Positions 53,584 through 62,029 of a stretch of 64,000 nt of DNA are shown here, in pieces. The position numbers were made by a program, and so were the translations under genes. The notes under the pieces are model-generated. The model did no database searches, had not been told where the DNA came from, and worked only from the letters and a program-made list of their open reading frames with translations. Within the stretch, counting starts at the first letter, position 1; each line of letters starts with the position of its first letter. Source of the DNA: Pseudomonadota bacterium (GTDB lineage: Bacteria; Pseudomonadota; Gammaproteobacteria; Burkholderiales; Thiobacillaceae); contig JAURYL010000087.1 in assembly GCA_030653935.1 (NCBI GenBank), forward strand, positions 1-64,000. The letters run 5' to 3'.

Positions 53584-53767
53584 GGATTTCGGATTTCGGA
53601 TTTAACCCTGGTTCCCACGCTCCAGCGTGGGAACCGCTTTTCGACGCTCCAGCGTCGCGGTGGTCTGGACGCTGGAGCGTCCAAGACTGGCTCCCACGCT
53701 GGAGCGTGGGAACCAGTCGCGGCGCGGCGCCGCCGCGCGAGAAAAATCCGAAATCCGAAATCCGAAA
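53584..53767. repeat. Composite nested inverted repeat between sixA and the EAL/HDOD gene
   Basis: The outer arms are direct series of GGATTTC (53585-53603) and GAAATCC (53744-53767). Inside are GGTTCCCACGCTCCAGCGTGGGAACC (53610-53635), GACGCTCCAGCGTC, GACGCTGGAGCGTC and a fourth CCCACGCTGGAGCGTGGG unit, all palindromic. The unit TCCCACGCTCCAGCGTGGGA is a common dispersed repeat. Confidence 0.8.
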
Positions 53768-54985
53768 TCAATCGATTCCCAACTGTTCCACCCAGGCCAA
53801 CGCCCGCATGTGTGCTTCGTTGACGTGGGCGGGCGTCAGCATGAGCGAGGTGCTGAGTTCTTCCAGGCGCGCCAGCTCACCGCTTTCCACCGCTTCCACC
53901 AGTGCCAGGAAAGGCCCATAGAGGCCGCTGCGCTGGAGCAGCGCGTCGGCGAAGGAATCCGGGATCACCACGCGTTCGAGCAATTGTTCCATCGTGATTT
54001 CGAGCAGGGCGGGTAGTAGCGAGAAGACGCCGACGATGAACAGGTTGTCCTGGTCGTTGCGCGGCAGGTCCTCCTTGCCCAGCAATTCACACAAGCGCCC
54101 GCGGGTGATGGCGGTCCGCGCCAGAGTGGGCGCGGTGGGACCGCTGCCGGCGGTGACCAGGAGCAGGCTGAGCCAGCGGTAGAGCGGCTGCATGCCGAGG
54201 ATGCTGACCGCGTGGCGGATCGACTGCACCTCGCAGGACAGGCCGAACCCGGCTGAATTGATGTAGCGCAGCAGTTTGAAGGTGAGCGCGACGTCTTTCT
54301 TGAACAGGTTTTCCAGCTCGGAAAGATTCGCGTCCGTACGCACCTTTTCCATGAGTTGCAGGACGGTGGCATGGGTGGGATTGATGACGCGGGTGACGAT
54401 ATTTTCCGGGCGCGCGAAGTAATAGCCCTGGAAATAGTCGAAACCGAGCGAACGGCAATGGCGAAACTGTTCCGGCGTTTCCACCTTTTCCGCCACCAGC
54501 TTGACCGGATAGTGGCGGATGGCATGCACCATCCGCGCCAGATCCTGGGGGCTATGCGCCTGCACATCCAGCTTGACGTAACTGGCGAGCGGCAGCAGCG
54601 ACTCCGATTCCGGCAGGTAGTTGAAGTCGTCCAGCGCGAAGCTGTAGCCGGCTTCCTTGAGCTCATGCAACCGCTCCAGCACCTCGGGGGTGACGCGCAC
54701 CGTCTCCAGCACCTCGATCACGACGTTGTCCTTCGGCAGCAGTGTCGAGAAGCTGCTCATCAACATCGGGGCTTCCATGTTGACGAAGGCCAGCTTGCCC
54801 TTCAGCAGCCATTCCGTGCCCATGTTGAACAGGGTATTGGAAATGACCGCGATGCCGGCATCCACGTCCGATTCGACGTGCGCGCGCTGGGCGTGGGCGG
54901 AATGACGGAACAGCAGTTCGTAGGCGATCAGGCGATGCTCGGCATCGACGATGGGTTGCCGGGCGATGTAGGCGTTGGCGCTCAT
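53768..54985 (-). CDS. EAL/HDOD signalling protein (YuxH family)
   Basis: A 405-residue protein: an N-terminal EAL-like domain (about residues 1-200), in which the EAL site reads YELLFR and catalytic acids are changed, so it is probably not an active phosphodiesterase, followed by a HDOD domain (about 205-400). It is coupled to cheA by an ATGA overlap. A regulatory role in signalling linked to chemotaxis is inferred. Confidence 0.9.
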   Translation of the reverse strand: MSANAYIARQPIVDAEHRLIAYELLFRHSAHAQRAHVESDVDAGIAVISNTLFNMGTEWLLKGKLAFVNMEAPMLMSSFSTLLPKDNVVIEVLETVRVTPEVLERLHELKEAGYSFALDDFNYLPESESLLPLASYVKLDVQAHSPQDLARMVHAIRHYPVKLVAEKVETPEQFRHCRSLGFDYFQGYYFARPENIVTRVINPTHATVLQLMEKVRTDANLSELENLFKKDVALTFKLLRYINSAGFGLSCEVQSIRHAVSILGMQPLYRWLSLLLVTAGSGPTAPTLARTAITRGRLCELLGKEDLPRNDQDNLFIVGVFSLLPALLEITMEQLLERVVIPDSFADALLQRSGLYGPFLALVEAVESGELARLEELSTSLMLTPAHVNEAHMRALAWVEQLGID

Positions 54986-56856
54986 GCTTTCGCGAACAGG
55001 CTCATCGGTGTATCGGCCTGCACATTGGAGAGCAGTTCTTCCATATCCAGCACCAGCACGATAGAACCGTCACCAGACAGCGTGGCGCCGGCGATGCCTT
55101 TCGGCTTGATATCCGAAAGAGGCTTGATCACCACGTCATCGCGGCCGACGAAACCGTCCACCGCCAGGATGAAGGTGGTCTCGGCGGCGTGCATCAACAC
55201 CCCGAACGCCGGCGCGTGTTGCGCCTCCCAACCGATCATCCGCGCCAGGCTGCGGATCGGCAGGACTTCCTCGCGCACCACCATGGTCGCGCGGCCGGAA
55301 ACGCGCTGCACTTCCTTCGGTTTGATCGGGATGATCTCGCGCACCATCGACAGCGGCACCGCGAACGACTGGTTGTTGAGCCGCACCACCAGCACCGGCA
55401 GGATCGCCAGCGTCAACGGCAGGGAGATGGTGAAAGTGCTGCCCTGCCCCGGCACCGAGACCACGTCGATCTTGCCGTTGAGCTTGTTGATGTTGGTCCG
55501 CACCACGTCCATGCCGACGCCGCGGCCGGAAACGCTGGAGATTTCATCCTTGGTGGAGAAGCCGGGCAGGAACACCAGATGCAGGCTTTGCCGGTCGTCG
55601 AGGCCGTTCGCGGCTTCGGCGTCGATAACGCCCTTTTCCACCGCCTTGCGCCGGATCACGTCGGGGCGCATGCCTTTGCCATCGTCGGAAATCTCGATGT
55701 AGATATGGTCACCCATCTGGCTGGCCGACAGCGTGACGATGGCCTTTGCCGGCTTGTGCGCGGCCTCGCGCTCCTCCGGACTCTCGATGCCGTGGTCGAC
55801 GGCATTGCGCACCAGGTGGACCAGCGGATCGTTGAGATCCTCGATCATGGTCTTGTCCAGCTCGGTTTCCTCGCCGGACAGCACCAGTTCGACATCCTTG
55901 CCCAGTTGCCGCGCCAGATCGCGCGCCAGGCGCGGGTATTTCTGGAACAGGCGACCGATGGGCTGCATCCGCGTCTTCATGACGGCGTTCTGCAAGTCGG
56001 ACACCAGCAGGTCGAGCTGGCTGACGGCGATATCCAGGGCCTTGAGGGTCTCCTGGTCGATCTTGCCGTGGACGATCTGCGATTTCAGGTTGGCGATGCG
56101 GTTCTTGGTCAGGCCGATCTCGCCCGAAAGGTTGAGCACCTGATCCAGCCGCACCGTGTCGATGCGGATGGTGGTTTCCTTTTGCAGATTCTGCGGCGGC
56201 GGCGAGCTGGCGGCGCGGGAAGGCATCGGCAGATCCTGCGGCGGCGCCGGACGGGGTGGCGCCGAAGCCTGAACCGGCGCCGGGGCGGTTTCGACCACCG
56301 CCGGCGCGGCGGGTTGGGGAATGGGGGCGCCGGTGAGGACGGCATGCAAGACGTCCCAGTTGATGTCATCCCCGGCGGCGGGCGCGGCGGGCGCTATCGG
56401 CGCCGGCGCGGCGGCGGGCGCTACGGCGGGGCTGGGAGCAACCGGCTTGGGCACGGCCGCCGGCTGCCCATGCAACGCGGCCTCCAGCCGCGCGATCAGA
56501 GCGGAATCGGCGGCTTGCGGCTGCGATGCCTGGGCGAGCGCGCCGAACATGTCGCGGACACTGCCGGTGGCCGCCATGATGATGTCCATCAACTCCGGTG
56601 ACAGCTTGAGTTCGAGGTTGCGCAGCTTGTCGAACAGATTTTCTGTGCGGTGGCACAGCGCCACCAGGTTCTCGGCATTGAGGAATCCGGCACCGCCCTT
56701 GATGGTGTGGAAGCCGCGAAAGATGTCGTTGAGCAATTCCTTGTCGCCAGGCCGCTTTTCCAGCTCCACCAGCTTGTTGTCCACCTGGGACAGCAGCTCC
56801 CCGGCCTCCATGAGGAAGTCCTGTAACAGCTCTTCCATTCCGGCGAAGTCACTCAT
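54982..56856 (-). CDS. cheA: Chemotaxis histidine kinase CheA
   Basis: A 624-residue CheA. The HPt domain has the phospho-His at residue 50 in FHTIKGGAGFL. A Pro/Ala-rich linker (about 135-230) lies where P2 would be, with no obvious P2 domain. Dimerisation, HATPase (HLVRNAVDHGIESPEER, GRGVGMDVVRTNI) and CheW-like domains follow. Start supported by GAGGAGA. It autophosphorylates and hands phosphate to CheY and the CheVs. Confidence 0.96.
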   Translation of the reverse strand: MSDFAGMEELLQDFLMEAGELLSQVDNKLVELEKRPGDKELLNDIFRGFHTIKGGAGFLNAENLVALCHRTENLFDKLRNLELKLSPELMDIIMAATGSVRDMFGALAQASQPQAADSALIARLEAALHGQPAAVPKPVAPSPAVAPAAAPAPIAPAAPAAGDDINWDVLHAVLTGAPIPQPAAPAVVETAPAPVQASAPPRPAPPQDLPMPSRAASSPPPQNLQKETTIRIDTVRLDQVLNLSGEIGLTKNRIANLKSQIVHGKIDQETLKALDIAVSQLDLLVSDLQNAVMKTRMQPIGRLFQKYPRLARDLARQLGKDVELVLSGEETELDKTMIEDLNDPLVHLVRNAVDHGIESPEEREAAHKPAKAIVTLSASQMGDHIYIEISDDGKGMRPDVIRRKAVEKGVIDAEAANGLDDRQSLHLVFLPGFSTKDEISSVSGRGVGMDVVRTNINKLNGKIDVVSVPGQGSTFTISLPLTLAILPVLVVRLNNQSFAVPLSMVREIIPIKPKEVQRVSGRATMVVREEVLPIRSLARMIGWEAQHAPAFGVLMHAAETTFILAVDGFVGRDDVVIKPLSDIKPKGIAGATLSGDGSIVLVLDMEELLSNVQADTPMSLFAKA

Positions 56857-56895
56857 TTTTCTCTCCTCATCCGGGCTGGCCGGAAGCAAATTACC

Positions 56896-56968
56896 GTAGG
56901 TTGGGCAAAGCGAAGCGTGCCCAACAATCCGCCGCGATGTTGGGCACGCTGCGCTTTGCCCAACCTAC
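56896..56968. repeat. GTAGGTTGGGCAAAGCG-family inverted repeat, copy 2
   Basis: Arms 56896-56925 and 56939-56968 match with one mismatch and lie between cheZ and cheA. The left arm is identical to the 52153 copy. Confidence 0.85.
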
Positions 56969-56979
56969 GAATGGCATCA

Positions 56980-57759
56980 TCAAAACCCCAAACTTTCCAG
57001 CAGGTCGTCCACCTGCTCCTGGCTGGTCACCACGTCGCTGCGACCGCTGGCGTTGATCACCGGGCCATTGAGCAGGCCGGGATCGACCGATTGCCGCATC
57101 CCTTCCGGGGTGGTCTCGATCAGCAGCGAGAGCAACTGGCTTTCCAGGTTCTGCGCGGCGTCGAGGATGCGTTTGATGACCTGGCCGGTGAGGTCCTGGA
57201 AGTCCTGCGCCATGATGATTTCCATCAGTTGCGCGTTGGTCGCCTCGGTCTGAGCCGGCGCCGCTTTCAGGTAGGCGCGGGTGTCGCTCACCAGCGCCTT
57301 GAATTCCTCCACGCCCAGCTGCTTGTCGAACATGCGGTCCCATTTTCCGGACAGGTCGCGGGCGCCGCCGCCCAGCTTTTCCTGAATCGGCTGCGCCACC
57401 TCGGCGGCATTGAGGGTGCGTTCCGCCGCCTGCGCGGTCATCGCGGCGATGTAGTTGAGGCGGTCACGATTGTTCGGCATTTCCTGGGCCATCTGACCCA
57501 ACGCCTTGTCGTAACCGAGCTCGCGCAACAGGTTGTGGAGACCGCGCGTCATCTGGCCCAGTTGCGAGAACACGCGCTCGGGGCAAACGCCTTCCCCGGT
57601 CTCGGCCCCTTCGCGCGATACCGCCAGGGCGATGCTGTCGAACAGGGTTTCCAGTTCCGGGGTGTCGGATATTTTCGGTTCCGGTTTGGCCGGCTCGGGT
57701 TCGGCCGCGCTTGCGATGCTGTCGAACAGGGCTTCCAGTTCCGGGGAGTCGTCGCTCAT
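56980..57759 (-). CDS. cheZ: Chemotaxis phosphatase CheZ with duplicated N-terminal motif
   Basis: A 259-residue CheZ, which dephosphorylates CheY-P. The catalytic helix holds AQDFQDLTGQVIKRI, and the C terminus QEQVDDLLESLGF is the CheY-binding tail. The N terminus contains two tandem copies of a [ST]PELE[AT]LFDSIA motif (about residues 6-18 and 32-44), a duplication seen at DNA level too. Confidence 0.93.
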   Translation of the reverse strand: MSDDSPELEALFDSIASAAEPEPAKPEPKISDTPELETLFDSIALAVSREGAETGEGVCPERVFSQLGQMTRGLHNLLRELGYDKALGQMAQEMPNNRDRLNYIAAMTAQAAERTLNAAEVAQPIQEKLGGGARDLSGKWDRMFDKQLGVEEFKALVSDTRAYLKAAPAQTEATNAQLMEIIMAQDFQDLTGQVIKRILDAAQNLESQLLSLLIETTPEGMRQSVDPGLLNGPVINASGRSDVVTSQEQVDDLLESLGF

Positions 57760-57790
57760 CGTGGTTCCTCTTGTTGTCCTTCGGTCCGGG

Positions 57791-58180
57791 TCACATGCCG
57801 TATTTTTCAAAAACCTTGCCCAACTTCTCTTCCAGCGTGCCGGCGGTGAAGGGCTTGACGATGTAACCGGAGGCGCCGCTCTTCGCGGCTTCGATGATAT
57901 TTTCTTTCTTCGCCTCGGCGGTGATCATCAGTACCGGCAGATGCTTCAGGGTGGCCTCGGCGCGAATCGCCTTGAGCAATTCGATACCGGTCATGTTGGG
58001 CATGTTCCAGTCGGTGACGACGAACTGGAAGTTGCCGCCCTTGAGTTTCTGCAAAGCGGCGACGCCGTCCTCGGCCTCGTCGACATTGGTGTAGCCCAGT
58101 TCCTTCAGCAGATTGCGCACGATCCGGCGCATGGTGGAAAAATCATCCACCACCAGAAACTTGAGATTCTTGTCGGCCAT
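57791..58180 (-). CDS. cheY: Chemotaxis response regulator CheY
   Basis: A 129-residue single receiver domain with the acidic pair Asp12-Asp13, phospho-acceptor Asp57 in [12 protein letters not shown], and Lys in VKPFTAGTL. When phosphorylated it binds the flagellar switch. It lies between cheV and cheZ. Confidence 0.97.
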   Translation of the reverse strand: MADKNLKFLVVDDFSTMRRIVRNLLKELGYTNVDEAEDGVAALQKLKGGNFQFVVTDWNMPNMTGIELLKAIRAEATLKHLPVLMITAEAKKENIIEAAKSGASGYIVKPFTAGTLEEKLGKVFEKYGM

Positions 58181-58246
58181 GTGTGGTCCTCGTTATCGGA
58201 GTAATTGCCGGATTCTAACTAAGGGGCAAGGCGGCGAGGCCAGCAC

Positions 58247-58320
58247 TTGTAGCGCCGGCGTCTCGCCGGCTTCGTTCAACTGATCAGGCCCCCGATGCCG
58301 GCGCGACGCCGGCGCTACAA
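58247..58320. repeat. TGTAGCGCCGGC-family palindromic repeat, copy 2
   Basis: TTGTAGCGCCGGCGTC and GACGCCGGCGCTACAA form perfect 16-bp inverted arms. They lie between cheY and cheV. Confidence 0.85.
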
Positions 58321-58337
58321 CGCGCGCTTGTTTCATG

Positions 58338-59276
58338 TCAACGCCGCAAAAACGCCATCAAGGTTTCCGCCAGCACCGCCGGGTCGAACTTGGCGACATA
58401 GGCATCGACGCCCACGCGCTGCCCCATGGTGCGATTGGCCTCGGATGACAGCGAGGAATGCATGACCACGGGGATGCCGGCGAAGCGGCTGTCCGACTTG
58501 ATGTTGCGGGTCAGGACATAACCATCCATTTCCGGCATTTCCGCGTCCACCAGGATGAGCTGGATCTGATTGTTCAGGCTGCCGTGTTCGGCGGTGGCGC
58601 GTTTGGCCATGTTGACCAGCTTGTCCCAGGCTTCCAGGCCGTCGTTGGCCTGGATGTATTTCACGCCGATCTTGTCCAGCACCGAGACGATTTCCTTGCG
58701 CGCGACCACGGAATCGTCGGCGAAGAACACCGTCAGTTCGCGCTCAGATTCCACTCTTGGCAGGGTCGGCACCGGTTTTTCGCCGAGCACTTCCACCAGC
58801 ACCCGCTCGACATCAAGGATGGAAACCAGGCGACCATCGTCCAGTTCGGTGATGGCGGTGATCATGCCGTCCTGGCCGGCCAGCATGTTTTCCGGCGGCT
58901 TCACCTTGTCCCAATCCACCCGGATGATGCGGTCGACGCTATCCACCAGGAAACCCTGGGTATGGCGCGAGAACTCGGTGACGATCATGGTTTCGCCGAT
59001 GCCCTGCGGCGCGCCTTCCAGCTTGATGAAATGCGCCAGGGTAATCACCGGGATGATGCTGCCGCGCAGGGAAATCACCCCTTCCACCCCGGCCGGCATG
59101 TTGGGCGTCAGCGTGATGGGAGGCGTCGGAGACACCTCGCGCACCTTGAACACATTGATGCCGAAGGTTTCGTGCGTCCCCAGGGAGAACAGCAGCAACT
59201 CCATCTTGTTGGAGCCCGCGAGCTTGGTGCGGGCATCGATGGAATCCATCAGCTTGGTCGGTTCCAGCGGATTCAT
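58338..59276 (-). CDS. cheV: Chemotaxis coupling protein CheV (first copy)
   Basis: A 312-residue CheW-like domain (NVFKVREVSPTPPITLTPNMP, GVISLRGSIIPVITLA) fused to a receiver domain with the acidic residue in LVDAEMPEMDG (about residue 245). CheV couples receptors to CheA and is phosphorylated in adaptation. Its neighbour at 59303 is a paralogue. Confidence 0.95.
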   Translation of the reverse strand: MNPLEPTKLMDSIDARTKLAGSNKMELLLFSLGTHETFGINVFKVREVSPTPPITLTPNMPAGVEGVISLRGSIIPVITLAHFIKLEGAPQGIGETMIVTEFSRHTQGFLVDSVDRIIRVDWDKVKPPENMLAGQDGMITAITELDDGRLVSILDVERVLVEVLGEKPVPTLPRVESERELTVFFADDSVVARKEIVSVLDKIGVKYIQANDGLEAWDKLVNMAKRATAEHGSLNNQIQLILVDAEMPEMDGYVLTRNIKSDSRFAGIPVVMHSSLSSEANRTMGQRVGVDAYVAKFDPAVLAETLMAFLRR

Positions 59277-59302
59277 GAGTTGTATCCCGGTTATTTACTC
59301 AA

Positions 59303-60244
59303 TTATTTGATGAGGCGGCCCAGCACCTCGGCCAGGCGGTGCGGCTCGAACTTGGGCACATATTCATCCACACCCACGGAAATACCCAACTGGCGATTGG
59401 CCTCGGAAGACAGCGACGAGTGCATGAGCACCGGAATCCCGGCGAAACGCGGGTCCGATTTGATGTTCTTGGTCAGCACGTAGCCGTCCATTTCCGGCAT
59501 TTCCACATCGGTCAGCACGATCTGGATGAAATCCGATACCGGCCGCCCGACCATCTCCGCCTGCGCCGCGATGCGGCGCAACTCCTCCCAGCCCTGGCGG
59601 CCGTTGATGGTGGCGATGTAACGAATACCCAGCGCATCCAGCGTGCGTTCGATCTGCTTGCGCGCCACCGTGGAGTCGTCGGCGAAGAACACGGTGCGGT
59701 TGGGCTTGTCTATCGGCGCGAGATTGGCGAAGAGGTGGCTGTCGTCGATCTGTGCGGTATCGGCAAGGATCTTTTCCACGTCGAGCATCATCACCAGACG
59801 GCTGTCCTTGAGTTCCGTCACCGCGGTCACCAGCCCGCCCATCTGCGCGGTCAGCATGGCCGGCGGCACCCGCATCTCGGCCCAGTCGAGGCGCAGGATG
59901 GTATCCACCTCACCGACCAGGAAGCCCTGGGTATGGCCGTTGTACTCGGTCACGATCATGATCGCCGGCGGCGCCTCGGTGGTAATGCCGATGTATTTCG
60001 CCAGGTCCACCACCGGCACCAGCACACCACGCAAGGAAACCATGCCTTCCACCGCTGAAGGCATGTCCGGCGCCCGCGTGATCGCGGGGATGCGCATCAC
60101 CTCACGCACCTTGAACACGTTGATGCCAAAAGTTTCCTTGCGGCTGGTATTCATATCCGTACCCAGGGTGAACAGCAGGATTTCCAGCTTGTTCGCCCCC
60201 GCCAGCTTGGTGCGGGCATCAATGCGTCTCAACAAATCCGACAT
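59303..60244 (-). CDS. Chemotaxis coupling protein CheV (second copy)
   Basis: A 313-residue protein with the same architecture as the adjacent CheV and about half the residues in common by eye. I start it at MSDLLRRIDARTKL. The receiver Asp is in VLTDVEMPEMDG. It is the first gene of the che operon, upstream of a divergent AMP-dependent ligase. Confidence 0.95.
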   Translation of the reverse strand: MSDLLRRIDARTKLAGANKLEILLFTLGTDMNTSRKETFGINVFKVREVMRIPAITRAPDMPSAVEGMVSLRGVLVPVVDLAKYIGITTEAPPAIMIVTEYNGHTQGFLVGEVDTILRLDWAEMRVPPAMLTAQMGGLVTAVTELKDSRLVMMLDVEKILADTAQIDDSHLFANLAPIDKPNRTVFFADDSTVARKQIERTLDALGIRYIATINGRQGWEELRRIAAQAEMVGRPVSDFIQIVLTDVEMPEMDGYVLTKNIKSDPRFAGIPVLMHSSLSSEANRQLGISVGVDEYVPKFEPHRLAEVLGRLIK

Positions 60245-60414
60245 GGCAACCTCGTCAATTATCCGGCCGCCCCCACGGGCCAACCGGGTTTCGCTGTGGG
60301 TATCGGCAGACGACAATAAAACTTTAATGGGAAACTACACCAGCCCCGTAGCCTCGTAGGATGTGGTGAGCACAGCGAACCGCATCACCTCACGTTTTTT
60401 TTGGGAGCCACCCC

Positions 60415-61965
60415 ATGAACGATTTCACCTACCAGGCCCGCGACACCCTGTTCAGCGCCCTGCTCGACGCCGCCGACCGCCACGGCCGCGACACGCCGGG
60501 GCGCTGGGAAGACATGAAGCCGGGCAGCTATTCCTACGGCGAACTGATCAAGATGACGCTTGCCCTCGGCCGTTTGAGCGCCAAGGTCAGCGAGCCGGGC
60601 GAACATGTCGGCGTGCTGATGCCCAACATGGCCGCCTCGGTGGCGTTGCTGATCGGCCTCTCCGCCTTCCGGCGCATTCCCTGCATGCTCAATTACAGCG
60701 CCGGAAGCGAAGGCATGCAGAACGCCTGTCGCGCGGCGGGGGTGCATACCATCATCACTTCGCGACTGTTCCTCGACAAGGCCGGCCTGGTGGAACAAGT
60801 GGCGGCGCTGCGCGACGTGCGCCTGCTCTATCTGGAAGACCTGCGCAAACAGTTCAGCCTCGCCGACAAACTCTGGCTGATCGCCTGGGCGCTGCCTTTC
60901 CCGCGCCGGGCCGTGCCGCGCGGCGACCCGGAGGCGCCCGCCGTGGTGCTGTTCACCTCCGGCTCGGAGGGCAAACCCAAGGGCGTCGTGCTCTCGCACC
61001 GCGCCCTGCTCGCCAACGTGGCGCAAATCATGCGCATCTTCCCGTTCGGCAGCAGCGACACCATCCTCAACGCCCTGCCCATCTTCCACTCCTTCGGGCT
61101 CACCGCCGGCACCCTGATCGCCCTGGTCAGCGGCGCCCGCCTGATGATCTACACCAGCCCGCTGCATTTCAAGGTCATCCCGGAACTGGTGCGCGACAAG
61201 CAGTGCACGGTCATGTTCGGCACCAGCACCTTCCTGCATCACTACGCCCGCAATGCCGCGCCCGAAGACTTCAAGAGCATGAAGATCGTCGTCGCCGGCG
61301 CCGAAAGGCTGGCCGAAAGCGTGCGGCAAACCTGGCTGGAGCGCTTCGGCATCGAGATCTACGAAGGCTACGGCGCCACCGAAACCGCGCCGGTACTGGC
61401 GGTAAATTATCCCGGCCGGCATCGCCCCGGCACGGTCGGGCAACTGCTGCCCGGCATCGAGGCGCGGCTGTTCCCCGTCCCCGGCATCGCGCGCGGTGGT
61501 GAACTGCATGTACGCGGCCCCAACCTGATGTCCGGCTACTACCGCTTCGACACCCCCGCGCTGCTGGAACCCCCCGCTTCCGACGCCGGCGGCGGCTGGC
61601 ACAACACCGGCGACGTCACCGAACTCGACGCGGATGGCTACCTGACCATCCTCGGCCGCCTGAAACGCTTCGCCAAAGTGGCAGGCGAAATGGTCTCGCT
61701 GGAACTGGTGGAAACCATTGCCCGCGCCGCCTCCGCCGACGCCAGCCATGCCGCCACCAGCGTAGCCGACCCCACCCGCGGCGAAGCCATCGTCCTGTTC
61801 ACCACCGACCCCACGCTCGACCGCGACCGTCTCGCGGCGGCGGCAAGAAGCCTCGGCCACCCGGAAATCGCCCTGCCGCGCCGCATCCGGGTAATCGAGG
61901 AACTCCCCACCCTGGGCACCGGCAAGATCGATTACCCGCGCCTGAAAGAAGCGGCGGCCACCTGA
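60415..61965 (+). CDS. AMP-dependent acyl-CoA synthetase/ligase-like protein
   Basis: A 516-residue ANL-family enzyme: A3 motif LFTSGSEGKPKGV (about residues 180-192), GYGATETAP (about 320) and the C-terminal catalytic Lys in GTGKIDYPRL. It resembles the ligase half of Aas (acyl-[ACP]-phospholipid O-acyltransferase); no acyltransferase half is present. Start supported by GGGAG. Confidence 0.88.
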   Translation: MNDFTYQARDTLFSALLDAADRHGRDTPGRWEDMKPGSYSYGELIKMTLALGRLSAKVSEPGEHVGVLMPNMAASVALLIGLSAFRRIPCMLNYSAGSEGMQNACRAAGVHTIITSRLFLDKAGLVEQVAALRDVRLLYLEDLRKQFSLADKLWLIAWALPFPRRAVPRGDPEAPAVVLFTSGSEGKPKGVVLSHRALLANVAQIMRIFPFGSSDTILNALPIFHSFGLTAGTLIALVSGARLMIYTSPLHFKVIPELVRDKQCTVMFGTSTFLHHYARNAAPEDFKSMKIVVAGAERLAESVRQTWLERFGIEIYEGYGATETAPVLAVNYPGRHRPGTVGQLLPGIEARLFPVPGIARGGELHVRGPNLMSGYYRFDTPALLEPPASDAGGGWHNTGDVTELDADGYLTILGRLKRFAKVAGEMVSLELVETIARAASADASHAATSVADPTRGEAIVLFTTDPTLDRDRLAAAARSLGHPEIALPRRIRVIEELPTLGTGKIDYPRLKEAAAT

Positions 61966-61970
61966 TTTTC

Positions 61971-62029
61971 TGTAGCGCCGGCTTCCAGCCGGCTTTTGCA
62001 GGGACGCCGGCAGGGATGCCGGCGCTACA
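61971..62029. repeat. TGTAGCGCCGGC-family palindromic repeat, copy 3
   Basis: Starts TGTAGCGCCGGC and ends GCCGGCGCTACA; between convergent genes. Confidence 0.82.

Noticed and set aside
53610-53720. Palindromes as a phage attachment site or integron attC
   Set aside because: No integrase or cassette nearby, and the same unit is a known type of dispersed repeat.
55189-56601. Long plus-strand frame opposite cheA (470 codons)
   Set aside because: Arginine/histidine-rich translation typical of antisense frames in high-GC DNA; cheA is certain.
60385-61860. 491-codon minus-strand frame opposite the AMP-dependent ligase
   Set aside because: Shadow of a well-supported ANL-family gene.
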